Below, piece by piece: positions 21,288 to 32,474 of a DNA stretch of 64,000 bases; position 1 is the first letter of the stretch; the number at the start of each line of letters is the position of its first letter. A program made the translations under genes and the position numbers. The notes beneath the pieces were generated by a model. That model was not told the origin of the DNA and did not search any database. It saw only the letters and a program-made list of their open reading frames with translations. The stretch comes from Takakia lepidozioides (taxonomy: Eukaryota > Streptophyta > Takakiopsida > Takakiales > Takakiaceae), in assembly GCA_030704615.1 (NCBI GenBank), contig CM060731.1:24304001-24368000 (forward strand), given 5' to 3'.

Positions 21288-23530
21288 AGGATGCACAGTT
21301 GGAGATAGAGCAAGACATGCGGAAAAAATGTGGAACCAAGCAAGAGTTAGAAGCAAGGGATGATTGTCTTGATCATGATACCGCCACCACACCAATATAC
21401 AGAAATCTTGATGTCATCAACGACAACGTGCAAGGGTTGTGTGGTCAAAATTTATTGAGTGAAGAAGAGTTCAGAAGTAGGAAGTTTCAGTTGCACGACC
21501 AATGCTATGTAGATGGGCAGGTCACTGCCTTTTGTTCATCCAAGAAGGGTCATATGGAGTGTAAAGAAAGACACACATGTGGACACCAATTGGGAATGGG
21601 AGGAGTGAGATGTGCGCAATGCAAGACAAAGGAGGACAATGAACCTGAATACAAAAGGAGTTCGGAACACTCAAGTAAAGGAGGACATACGACCAATATA
21701 GCACATGAGAAGGATGACAAGGAAGATGGTATGTCTAAGTGGATGTTGGTTGAGTGCACAAGAGACATCAGCTTGCATGACAACTTGGGATCAGATGTGA
21801 GTCCGCTGAAATCACCAGTTCGTGCCAAAAGCCAGAGTGTCTCTCCAGCCCTTGAAACTGTAGATGTTGATACAAGGAAACTTGAATTCCCACCCACAAA
21901 ACAAAGGATGGGAGATTTGAGTACCGTTCACAAGAAAGATTTGAAATCTTCTCACGGTTCAACACTCTTGTTGTGGAAAATGGGGAAACTAGCAGCAAAG
22001 TTTGACTCTCTTAGAGAGATGCATCTTGGGATGGAGAGGATGCATAGGGATCAGAAAGAGAAGGTTGGCCTTTCTGCTGAGAAGACCCTGGTTGACCTGA
22101 TAACGTTCAGAGGTCAGCCAATGAACTATGCCCAACAAAGGGTATGGGATCCGGGTACACGAGGACATCTGAGAATGCTCAGTGCAAGCTCAAGCATTAA
22201 AGTGAAGGAGCTGCATGTCTTGTATGGGAGGCAGCTCATGGCAGATGCTGGAGATGAAGGAGAGAAGCCCAAACAGGTGACGTTCCTGTGTGTGTTGAAT
22301 GCATGTGCGAACCTGGCAGACCGGGTAAAAGGCGAAGAGGTCCATGGTGACAGTATCAAATCTGGTATTGCACCAGATATCATTATGGAGACTGCCATTG
22401 TTGACAGGTATGCCAAACGTGGGAGCATGAATGCACAACATGTGTGTGACAATATGTCTCACAGAAAAGTGGGGCCATGGAGAGTAATGATTGCAGGTTA
22501 TGCCCAGCATGGCTCTGAAGCACAGACCCTGCAACTGTTTGAACAAATGGAGCAGGAAGGTATGCCACCCAATCTGCTCTCATGGAGTGCAATGATTTCA
22601 GGATATGCCCAGCATGGTTGTGAAATTCAGGCTCAGGAGATGGATGGGCAGTTGATGTGGGAGGCTATGAAGCCTACCCATGTCACGATCACTTCTACTT
22701 GCAAGGCATACACCAGCCCTGAATCTCTTAAAGAGGGCAGGCTGGTTGAAAGGGAAGAAGGAAGGCATGGTAACCAAAGGGTTGCCCATGACTTGCCACC
22801 AACAATGCAAATGAAATTGCAGCCTGCTGTTGAGGACAACCTGCATGCAGGAAATGAGGCAGTACGAAAGGTGCAAGTGTCGATGGGAGCACAAGTGGTA
22901 GCTGAGATTCAAAACAAGGAGCCAGGGAGCAACATCAAAATTGGGAAACGCTGGTTTGTATGGGAAGGAGATCAGGACCTGCCTGGCATGAACTACAAGA
23001 AGAGGAAGAAGGCATTGTCACAAATTGGACTTGCTCTGGCCGGCGGAACAAATGGACAGCCGGGACACTGTCACTTAAATAAGAGAGGCTGGACGACGAT
23101 GCAAGCTCAGGGATGGAGCACGAAAACTGTGGCCAGGGAAGAAGGCCATGAAATTGGCATGATGAGTTGCATGGAAACCAGGTGGTGGTGTCAGTTTGAG
23201 AACAACCCTGCTCGCACCAGCCAGACAGAAGTGGCCATGAAGATTATGAGCAGAGAGGGGTTTCCCTTTGCTGAAGGCCAAGGCATGACAATCAAAAACA
23301 ATATTATGAACGGACCTCTCCAAGATATCTGGAGCAGAAACAGAAGGGGAATTAACACAATGTACCTGTTGGGAGTACCTTATGATCCTGGAAGGGAAGC
23401 TGCACGCAAATGCAGGCTAAGAGATGGGGCAAACAAGGAATGGGTAAGAAGTAGGCGAGATTTGAAACCATTCATACCACCAGTGGGTGGTCAGCCAGTG
23501 AAGGTGGTCAGTGAGGACCCTGACACTTAA
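21191..23530 (+). CDS. Long ORF with embedded PPR repeats, in place of pol
   Basis: Open for 779 codons to a TAA. The first half is hydrophilic, with Cys/His-containing stretches (CGHQLGMGGVRCAQC) that do not form a standard zinc finger. From about 22255 to 22640 there are PLS-class pentatricopeptide motifs (VTFLCVLNACANLAD, MIAGYAQHGSEAQTL, WSAMISGYAQHG), degenerate relative to host PPRs. The remaining 290 codons are unrecognised. PPR proteins bind organellar RNA. Here a PPR gene segment appears captured by the element. Whether the protein is made, and whether it does anything for the element, is unknown. Confidence 0.7.
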   Translation: MGRSDGMGRGRVYIARSNEKGSGSRCTLESDIKDAQLEIEQDMRKKCGTKQELEARDDCLDHDTATTPIYRNLDVINDNVQGLCGQNLLSEEEFRSRKFQLHDQCYVDGQVTAFCSSKKGHMECKERHTCGHQLGMGGVRCAQCKTKEDNEPEYKRSSEHSSKGGHTTNIAHEKDDKEDGMSKWMLVECTRDISLHDNLGSDVSPLKSPVRAKSQSVSPALETVDVDTRKLEFPPTKQRMGDLSTVHKKDLKSSHGSTLLLWKMGKLAAKFDSLREMHLGMERMHRDQKEKVGLSAEKTLVDLITFRGQPMNYAQQRVWDPGTRGHLRMLSASSSIKVKELHVLYGRQLMADAGDEGEKPKQVTFLCVLNACANLADRVKGEEVHGDSIKSGIAPDIIMETAIVDRYAKRGSMNAQHVCDNMSHRKVGPWRVMIAGYAQHGSEAQTLQLFEQMEQEGMPPNLLSWSAMISGYAQHGCEIQAQEMDGQLMWEAMKPTHVTITSTCKAYTSPESLKEGRLVEREEGRHGNQRVAHDLPPTMQMKLQPAVEDNLHAGNEAVRKVQVSMGAQVVAEIQNKEPGSNIKIGKRWFVWEGDQDLPGMNYKKRKKALSQIGLALAGGTNGQPGHCHLNKRGWTTMQAQGWSTKTVAREEGHEIGMMSCMETRWWCQFENNPARTSQTEVAMKIMSREGFPFAEGQGMTIKNNIMNGPLQDIWSRNRRGINTMYLLGVPYDPGREAARKCRLRDGANKEWVRSRRDLKPFIPPVGGQPVKVVSEDPDT

Positions 23531-23539
23531 AAAGGGAGA

Positions 23540-23559
23540 CACACTACATATGTAGTGTG
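23540..23559. repeat. 20-bp perfect palindrome across the start of the 3' LTR
   Basis: CACACTACAT followed by its exact reverse complement. The right half is the first bases of the LTR; the left half lies between the purine tract and the LTR. Confidence 0.85.
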
Positions 23560-25213
23560 AATGCAGGGGAGTGACATTACATTTTGGCTTCACCGTTAAG
23601 ACCCTGCATCACTATAATGGGAGGGCCCTCATACCAACTGCAAGAGGGATATATCCCTCCATACAGGTAATTTTGTGGGCATACTGTACTCATGCGTTGC
23701 CAAAATAAAAATGGCTAAGTCGTGACCATGCATTTTTCATCCATGCGATGAACGTTTTCGTCACTGATGCTCAACCTAAAATCCGCGAGGAAGGAAGAAC
23801 GAAGAGGAAGGTGACGGGCGATTCGTAGCAGCTGCCGCGAGCTGTGGTGTTGACAGGGCAGTCTGTGTTGAGAGGTTGTACCTGCGCTGTGGGACTTCGC
23901 TTGGTTTAGAGGGCAGCATTAAGTGCCTCTGCTTGGTATTCTGTGTAAAGGGAAGCGGTGCCGTCTTTCTCGTTGTGATGATCAATTCATGGAGATAGGA
24001 GCATGTAAGGAGAGCGGCGCACCACCGCTGCCGCCACTGTCTTGAAGATGACAGTTATGGGCAGATGAGCAAGCAAGGAGAACGGCCACCTGCCAGAAGC
24101 ACAAGGAAGAGAATCTGAGCACAATCAATGGAGGTGATAAGGCATGTGGAGTGCTGGCTGGATGGCAACACAGGTTATCTGTAATCAGGCTTCTAGCTGC
24201 CTTTTTGTCTTCTTGCTATAGGTCCATTTCAGTTCTTAAAGAGCTACATGCATAGAAGAATAGAGCAATTTAGTTGGCAAACCACAGGATGCTCCATAGG
24301 ATGATGAGGAGACATCATGGCATGATAAACTCTGGAATCAAGACAAGGAGAAAAGGTTGTGGTGGCTGCTGACAGGCGATGGTGAGGTGCCATCTCGGCA
24401 GGCTGACCCACCGCTTCACTGGAGGATAAAAACAGATAAGTTGGTAGACTGTGGGCTTCTTCTTTGGGGTGGACTTAGAAATCGCTTTTGGTAGATTTAG
24501 GACTGCCCTGGTTGTTGAAAGGAAAGGGTGGAGACATGTGATAGAGGAAAGGTTTTTGGAAATGGAATGGAGACTCTGGACTTCAAACCAGAACATGGAA
24601 GGAATGGATACACCTGCCGTCGTAGTGTCAGTAAGAAAAATGAGTGAAGAGAGAGAGAGAGAGACTGTTGTCACAGAAAACAGAATGGTCACTGTTGTCT
24701 TCATTCTTGTTCTTGTTTCAGTGTTGTAAACCTGCACACAATGCTGCGGGGGGGGGTAGTGATACACTGGACCCAATGTAGATATAGCTTGTTTGCTTGG
24801 ACAGATAACTGAGGGTTAGCTGGAACTGTATGAAAACACAAAAGGGATAAGGTGTGATTTCAGCATTGTATCAGGATATGAACGACTTAAGCCCTTTTGT
24901 TGAAAGGAAAAGAGAGATGTTGGGTATTCAGGTTGAATCTGAAGAAGGGATGAGAGCTGTTTTGGGAAATGGGATCTTTTAAAAGAAAGGGGTAGTGTGA
25001 AGGGTTGAGTATTGACGGAGAGAAGAGAGAGAGAGAGAGATAGAGAGACTGATGAAAGGGATGGTTTTGCCTTGTGAGACCAAGGATGACTTCATGGCTG
25101 GCTGCACTGGATGCCTGGCGGAGTGTGCATTTGCATTACGTGATAGATGGGCTGTATGTGAAGAAGTAAGGAGCCTGTAGACATAGACAGAGATAGAGAA
25201 ACAGACGAGAAAA

Positions 25214-25262
<49 letters not shown>

Positions 25263-25804
25263 GCTGCTCAGCAAAAAGGGTTGATGGGGGGATGGCCAAC
25301 TTGGGGAGATTGAGATGAAGAAAGCATGAATCCTGAAGGAAAACCAGTGCCCCTGCAGTTTATGAAGATCTGAGCTGTCTCCCTCTAAATCTGTGTCACC
25401 ATTACAAAAAGGGATTTCCGACATGTCACTGCTCAAGGGGGTTCACATTAAGGGTCGTATTCACCGCTGCCATTGGGCTGCTTGCATCACATAAAAGATC
25501 ACGCCAACACTGTTGGCGCAGTGAGCATAGGGCCAGGCTGTTGCATAGAAGTAGAACCGAGGGCAAGAACAAACCAAAGACTCCCATCCATGTCTTCTCT
25601 TCCGCTGCGGCGTGGATGAGGATTCCGCAAACTCTGATCACGAACGAACCTGAAGGAAAAACCCATATAGCCTCATGACGATGGTTGGACAGAAAAGAGA
25701 ACGCTCCTTTCCTTTGCCCTGATACTTCAACAGGGACGAGTAGGAGGAGTACAGATTTAGGATTAACCAGAAGGGGATTCACGCCCCTTCTTTTTCACAC
25801 TACA
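23551..25804 (+). repeat. 3' LTR of the PPR-carrying LTR element
   Basis: Matches the 5' LTR through 25793/25794 and then adds TCACACTACA, the complement of the LTR start, followed by the ACTA duplication. The AG microsatellite (25218-25259) is longer than in the 5' copy. Confidence 0.88.
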
Positions 25805-26529
25805 ACTACACAACTGTACCTTATGACTACACTTATGACTATATCACTACTCACTACATCAGTGAGGGTAGCATGTGGCATATTTCATGACTACAAATAC
25901 GATTCCATCACTATAGGTTTGTACTGGTTCTGGTAGGTCATCTAACACGTGTCCTTATTCGATTAGTTTATAAAATCATTAAATATTCATTTTATTTATT
26001 AATTTCATGTAAATTTTATTTATCGTTTTGATATTAAGATATGTTTCAATATGCAGAGCAATATCTTTAATTGAATGAAAGACTTTCACACAAATACACA
26101 GATTGTCTCTGGAATGTCGATCATACAGCAAAAAATCAATGGGATCCAACTTAACTTACACCATGCATCACATCATGGTGTCTTGCTCAATAGATACCCC
26201 CTTTCATAGAACATAATCCTCTACTCCTCCCTACCCCGAAAAAAACTATGTCATCATCTCTCATCCCATTTTTTCTCGACCTAGGTATGAGAGGATACAT
26301 CAATAGTGCAGTGAAGGTGTCCAAACCACTGGAAACTCTGTAGTTATACAACACCATCTAATTTCCCTGCTAGCAAGGAGGGATGCAAGCAAAATTGCAC
26401 CTGGAAACTACCGCCACTGTAGGTATTGCGACCAAATATATCCACCCCCATGTACACATCGAATGTTCGTTGTCCAGCTATGTCTGCACTCGACTTGGAT
26501 TAGAAAAGTAATAATTCCACAGCTTCTCG
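25805..26529. other. Intron sequence without recognisable gene
   Basis: AT-rich, no supported coding region. It begins with the right part of the split GACTAC-rich repeat (to about 25860). Confidence 0.5.
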
Positions 26530-28089
26530 TCATTTGCCCCTAGGTCTCCAAAGCCTCCATCTCGCGCCCTTGCTGTGTATATCTTGCATTCATCACACTC
26601 CACAACACCACATGTCGTTCAGCCTTACTGTCAAACACTCCCTTTGCATCCTCAATGCACCCACATTTGGCATACATGTCCACCAGGGCAGTGTTCAGAA
26701 TGACAGGTGCAATTCCAGATTTGATGATGCCACCATGCATCTCTTTGCCCTCAGGGCTGCCAGGCTTGCACAAGCATTGCAAACACACAAACGTGATCTG
26801 GTTACACTTCACCCCTTCCCCCATCATTTGCTCATATGTCTCCAAGGCCTCCATCTCGCGCCCCTGCTGTGCATATCCTGCAAGCATGGCATTCCATATC
26901 TTGTTCAGCCATACTGTCGAACACTCCCTTTACATCCTCGATGCACCCACATTTTGCATACATGTCCACTAGGGTATTGTTCAGAATGACATCGGGTACA
27001 ATCCAGCTCTGACAATGTCACCATGGACCTCTTTGCCCTTTTCCAGGGCTGCTAGGCTTGCAAATGCACACAAACGTGATGTGGTTGGGCTTCACCCCTT
27101 CCCCCATCATTTGATCATAGGTCTGCAAAGCCTCCATACCAAGTCCCTGCTGTACATACCCTGCAAGCATCGCGTTCCACGACACCACATCTCGTTCAGC
27201 CATAGACTTGTTGAAAACTCCCTTCGCATCCTTAATGCACCCGCATTTCGCATACATGTCCACCAGGGCAGTGTTCAGAATGACATCTAGTACAATTCCA
27301 GCTTTGATGATGTCACCATGGACCTCTTTCCCCTTTTCCAGAGCTCCCCTGCTTGCACACGCATTGCAAACACAAACAAATGTGATGTGGTTGGGCTTCA
27401 CCCCTTTGCACAACATTTGCTCATAGGTCTCCAAAAGCATTCCTACCTCACCCATGCTTGGTAAATCCTGCCAACATTATATTCCACGTGATCAAAGATC
27501 GTTGAGGCATTATGTTGAACACTTGGTGAGCATCCATGATGTTCCCACACTTAACATACATGTTGACAAGGGTGTTGAGTAGAAAAACATTTGGTGTGAA
27601 TCCACTTTAGATAATGTGAGTCATGTGCACCCACTTTCCAGCTTCCAGACCTTTCATCTTGATGCACTTAAGCAAGAGACAGACATACGTACTTGAATCT
27701 ACTGAAATGCCTCCTTGGTTTAAAGTTTGTAGAGCCTCTGTCAGTCTGCCTGCCTCACAAAGCATCTTCACATGCCCAGAAGTTCCAAAAGATGCATTGT
27801 GGATTCCCTCTCTTGATCCTCTATTTTCAGAAGTTGTGGTCATGGTTGAGGTGCCTGATTTTAACAACTGTGCCGCTGCAGCTCTTGCCTTTACTTGATC
27901 ATCTACCCATGCAGGTTTCTTGTAGCTACTGATCCACCTGGAATCAAGGTAATCTGGAGCTTGAAGTCCAGCCCTATTGGATGAATGTGCACCCACTACT
28001 CCTTCAGCTATCCATGCCTCTGCACAAATCATGCATACATCATTGCCTTGCAGCTGATAATGACAACCTAGAAGAATGGCAGTCCGCAC
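26530..28089 (-). pseudogene. PLS-class PPR pseudogene
   Basis: Reading down the minus strand: a possible N-terminal lead, then GHVKMLCEAGRLTEALQTL and LLLKCIKMKGLEAGKWVH (27610-27790). An in-frame TAA falls near 27607, then MYVKCGN, then frames at 27455-27018 and 26887-26540 with repeated ALVDMYAKCGCI, GYVQQGLGMEALQTY and GVKPNHITFVC motifs. At least two frameshifts and one stop break it. It lies inside intron 4 of the methyltransferase-like gene, just after the exon 4 donor. Repeats are close to those in the pseudogene at 37001-38530, so the two are paralogues. No ATG is visible at the open left edge. Confidence 0.82.
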
Positions 28090-29018
28090 ATAAACTCACC
28101 GCGTACAAGTAGTCGAGAAACACCTCCCTTGTCAGGTTGTACCAAGTCTCATTCTTCTTGATCGTTTGGCACTTTTTCAGTGTGTCCGGGGACAAGACAC
28201 TCACAAACGTTTCCAACGGCATCACTCCTATGCTTTGCATACGAAACAAGGAATGGACTATGTTGGTGGTGACATGGGATGTCTCCGTTCCCCTGCAATG
28301 CGAACAGGTCAGTTGACAAAGTTTAAAGATTGACAGAACAATGAAATTGGAGACAAGAAGTGGGCAAGACTCTTACTTGTTGATATCGTGCATTGCAGTT
28401 AGAAGCTGCGTGAACTTCCCCTCCGGATCGAGGACCATTGACTGAACCCGATAGTGCCACTCTTTGTTCTCCGCATACATCCTGCTGATGTACTCCATCC
28501 AGGGCACCAAACGGTGGTTGCCATCCCAGACAAAGAACATTTTGTTCATGTAATGGATGTGTGTTGGGTTCTGTGAAAGCTCAATCTCAAAATCCGTATT
28601 CACTTCTTTCCAAAGTGGGTCCCAACTATCCATTACATCGAGGTCAACCAATTTCTCAGATCCCTGGAGATCAGTCAGTGACACGTAAAACACAGCCGAA
28701 CCCTTCAAGTACCCATGGATAAAATCCCCCTGTAGCTTCTTGATGTCGTGGTGAAGGGCAGGCCAAACTGCTGGGCATAAAAATCATCTGGCACAGAGGA
28801 ATGAAAAGAGTGTCGTCTTTCACTTCCATGGAGTTGATGACTTTCCTCGAGTTCACCTTGGTGGTGTACATAAGAGAGTGCACCTTGGCTTCATAGTTGG
28901 CATCCACAACAACGTCCCTGTCTTCAAGAACAACTGTTTCCTCTGCAAGTTGGCTTCCCCCGGCTTTCTTTCTCTTTTTCTGCAAAATGCAATGTGTTAG
29001 GACACAAATCATGGCACG

Positions 29019-30700
29019 ATTAAGATGTCGTCAACGACATCTTAATTTGCTGTTATTCCAGGGTGATTTCCCAATGTTTGAGGGTCAATGCAGTTGTAGA
29101 TTAAGGTGTCGTTGACGACATCTTAATCTATTGTAGTTCTAGAGTGTTTCAGAGTGCTTCAGTGTTTCAGAGTGATTTTCTAATGTTTTGGGTTCAATTC
29201 ATTGGAGATCAAGATGTCGTTGACGACATCTTAATCTGCTACAGTTGTAGGGTGATTTTCTCATGTTTTGAATTGAATGCAGGAGCACATTAAGATGTCG
29301 TCAACGCCACCTTAATTTGCTGTAGTTGTAGGGTGTTTTTTGGATGTTTGATGTTGAATTCATTGGCAGATTAAGATGTCGTCAACGACAGCTTAATCGG
29401 CTGTTTTTCAAGGGTGATTTCCCCATGTTTGAGGTTCAATGCAGTGGCAAATTAAGGTCTCGTTGACGACATCTTAATCTGCTATAGTTCTAGTGTGCTC
29501 CAGATTGATTTTCTGATGTTTTGGGTTCACATCATTGGAGATTAAGATGTCGTCAACGACATCTTAATGTGCTACAGTTGTAGGGTGTTTTTCCTCATAT
29601 GTTGGATTAAATGTAGAAGCAGATTAAGATGTCGTCAACAACACCTTAATCTGCTGTAGTTGTAGGGTGTATTTTGGATGTTTTAAGTTCAATTCATTGG
29701 CAGATTAAGATGTCGTCAACGACAGCTTAATCGGCTGTTTTCCTAGAGTGATTTCCCCATGTTTGAGATTGACTGCAGTGGCAGATTAAGCTGTCGTTGA
29801 CGACAGCTTAATCTGCTGTAGTTGTAGACTGTTTCTCCCATGTTTGTTTTGATTGCAGAGGCAGATTAAGGTGTCATTGACAACACCTTAATCTGCTGTT
29901 GTTGTATGGTGTTTTTTGGATGTTTTAAGTCCAATTCATTGGCAGATTAAGATGTCGTCAACGACAGCTTAATCGGTTGTTTTCCTAGAGTGATTTCCCC
30001 ATGTTTGAGGTTGACTGCAGTGGCAGATTAAGTTGTCGTTGACGACAACTTAATCTGCTGTAGTTGTAGACTGTTTCTCGCATGTTTGTTTTGATTATAG
30101 AGGCAGATTAAGGTGTCGTTGACGACACCTTAATCTGCTGTAGTTGTAGGGTGTTTTTTGGATGTTTTAAGTTCAATTCAGTGGTAGATTAAGATGTCGT
30201 CAACGACAGCTTAATCGGCTGTCTTCCTAGAGTGATTTCCCCATGTTTAGGTTGACTGCAGTGACAGATTAAGCTGTCGTTGACGACAGCTTAGTCTACT
30301 GTAGTTGTAGACTATTTCTCGCATGTTTGTTTTGATTGCAGAGGCAGATTAAGGTGTCATTGACGACATCTTAATCTGTTGTAGTACTAGACTGTTTTTC
30401 CCATGTTTTGGGTTCAATTCATTGGTAGATTAAGATGTCGTCAACGACACCTTAATCTGCTATAGTTCTAGGGTGTTTAGCCCATATTTTGGTTCAATGG
30501 GGAGGCAGATTAAGATGTCGCCAACGACATCTTAATCTACTGTTTTTCAAGGTGATTTCCCCATTTTCGAAGTTGAATGCAGTGGCAGATTAAGCTGTCG
30601 TCAACGACAGCTTAATCTGTTGTAGTTCTTGGGTGTTTTCTCCCTGTTTTTGGTAGAACGTAGTGGCAGATTAAGGTGTCGTCAACGACACCTTAATCTT
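29019..30700. repeat. Array of about 21 palindromic units (about 80-bp period, 242-bp higher-order period)
   Basis: Each unit has a 30-36 bp palindrome of form GATTAAGnTGTCG(TTGA or TCAA)CGACAnCTTAATC separated by about 50 bp of related spacer. The paired variable position appears as A-T, G-C, C-G and T-A in different units. The central bases occur in both orientations (TTG or CAA). Units starting near 29702, 29944 and 30186 are followed by the same order of variants, giving a 242-bp higher-order repeat. The array lies in intron 2 of the methyltransferase-like gene. Two more copies sit at 31131-31160 and 31245-31273. Confidence 0.9.
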
Positions 30701-32007
30701 CTTTCACTTTAACCTTCTTAAGTAAACCTTCACCCGCAAAGGTGACCTTTTAGGTAGCGTTATCGACACCTCAATCTAACTCCATTCTGTTGCAAAAACC
30801 ATGGATTTGAATGTTTGAACTAACCTTTTGTGGCTTCGTTCCTCCGCTGGAAGACCCGCCCCCCATTGCACGTCTTCTGCCTTGCACCTGGCTCTTCTCC
30901 TTCACGGATTGCGGAGGCACTTGTGTGTTTTTCTCCTGCTCCTCAGTGCCTGTGACCTGTCGTGGACACTGCATTATTTGCACCTCCTCCTCCTGAGCGA
31001 CATGACCCTGCTCTGGCATGGTCTGCTCTTGAACTGCAGGATCCACAGATGAGATCAGACGCTGACTCTCCCAAGCCTTCTTCCGCTTTCTTTGCCATAA
31101 AACATAATGAAGGTAAGCATTGCAGGCCCAGATTAAGGTGTTGTCAACACCATCTTAATCATGTACATATTGCAGGCTGTTGCACTCATACAGCGACAGC
31201 ATTGGGCTCGCTAGAACTAAGAGCTCTGCCTTTCAGAGGTGGCGGATTAAGCTGTCGTCAACGATAGCTTAATGACCTTGCTCTGGACTTGTTCGAAACC
31301 CTTGCGAATGCAATGGTGGACATGATGCGATGCCGTTTCAAGTAATCGTCAAAGTCATCTTCAACTCAAATGTATGTTTCTTATTGCTCTTCTTATCGCT
31401 TCGAGTCAGGGAACAAGGTCATGTAAAGCCAATGTGCTGCTGAACTCACCTGGATCAAACTCTGTCCACCGCTGGAAGTGTCCTCCTCTCCCAGCCCGAC
31501 GCTGCTTTCCGCTTGAGCCTTCTCCTTCAACGGGCGCAAAGACAGCTGCATGGAGGAGGGCCGCCTCATTGTCGGCAGGCCCCTCTGCGGACTTTGCTGC
31601 ATTGCCTCCTCCTCCGCAGGAGCACCGCTCTCCCTTTCGACTTCCTCCTCCTGTATCGGTTGCAATAGAGGCAGCTCCAACAGATCCTCAAGCTGCTTGT
31701 CCAAAATGGGCTCCTTCCCTGCCAGACTCTCCATCCCTTCGCCCACAGAACCCTCCCCCTCACGATCGCTCCCTCCCTCTGACAAATTCAAAGCCCTCCT
31801 AGCTTTCTTCATCCTCTCTCTCGCTCTCAACCTCTGCCTAGTAGACGTGAAGTACAGAGACTGCCTTCTCGCTCTCTTCTTTCCAGAAACGCTCTTGTTC
31901 TTGGGATGCTCCAGTGTGGCGAGTCTGGAATGATGAACGCTAGAATGTAACCTCCGAAGACATCCCTCGGGCAAATGATAAAAGTCGATGGCGGTTAGAT
32001 TTTTCAT

Positions 32008-32474
32008 CCCTCCCTCTCAAAGAATGACTAATCATCCAAAAACTTAACGGCTCATTATTGGGGTTTTCGTTTTTCGGCGGGATGCTTGCAGGCTGTCTCG
32101 CAGAGAACTCGACATCTGTTGCCCTTGCAAGACACTTAAATATAGGCATGTCACGTATCCATTTTAGACATAAGGGGTTCGACCCACACCGCAGTCACTG
32201 AGGATGTGGCATCTGCAAAGTCGGCCGCAATTCTTGCCTGTCAGAATCATGTGTTCGGCGGTATGTGATCTGACATTCATAGGATAAAATTCACCAATAT
32301 TTGTCAGAGTCAAAGCCGGCTACTAAACAGCATGCAAAAAAATAATTTGCCTCAACACCTTCAATTGGTGGATCCACTGAGACATTGCCAGGAAGTGGTT
32401 CCACGAATTTGGCCTTCCTGGTGTACTCTTGTCACATGCTCTCCACTGCCCACACTCCCGTGCTCGTTCATGCA
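32008..32474. promoter_or_regulatory. Divergent intergenic region between the two transposon genes
   Basis: 467 bp between the two start codons. On the minus strand TATATTTAAG (32135-32144) lies about 130 bp upstream of the 32007 ATG and is a reasonable TATA box. No equally clear TATA box was found for the plus-strand gene; an AT-rich stretch lies near 32330. Confidence 0.45.

Larger units (their letters stand above)
17821..25804 (+). mobile_element. Young non-autonomous LTR element with gag-like and PPR-containing ORFs
   Basis: Two LTRs of about 2.24 kb, differing by only a handful of substitutions and microsatellite or homopolymer length changes, flank a 3.5-kb interior with an initiator tRNA-Met PBS, two long ORFs and a purine tract (23529-23539). 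The outer ends are complementary, TGTAGTGTGAA and TTCACACTACA, with ACTA on both sides (17817-17820, 25805-25808). No protease, RT, RNase H or integrase is present, so it must have moved with enzymes from elsewhere. LTR similarity implies recent insertion. Confidence 0.87.
15955..32007 (-). pseudogene. Eight-exon gene with methyltransferase-like C-terminus, decayed
   Basis: The exon model follows splice signals and frame: 32007-31450, 31085-30825, 28979-28377, 28292-28100, 17330-16992, 16889-16619, 16522-16330, 16204-15955 (TGA stop). GT/AG boundaries and phases agree throughout, except for one frameshift in exon 3 (about 28740) and two in-frame TAGs in exon 5. The predicted product is about 890 residues. 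The N-terminus is basic then acidic (GKKRARRQS, RLRARERMKKARRAL). The middle holds MFFVWDGNHRLVPWMEYI. The C-terminal part has GGLLIFQSDDMASRR, then HGGKVVDLSMGT and FGFEGDEELYSRV. These resemble SAM-binding motifs of N4/N6-type DNA methyltransferases, but the DPPY position is degenerate. I cannot name the family. Intron 4 (about 10.8 kb) contains an LTR element and a PPR pseudogene; intron 2 contains the hairpin array. Confidence 0.7.

Noticed and set aside
17504-25960. MITE-like element split by the LTR element
   Set aside because: The outer ends share only a short AGTACA string; no convincing inverted ends or target duplication. Only the shared GACTAC-rich phrases on both sides are supported.
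29019-30700. CRISPR-like array
   Set aside because: Regular spacing and palindromes look superficially similar, but the spacers are related to one another and the context is a plant intron.
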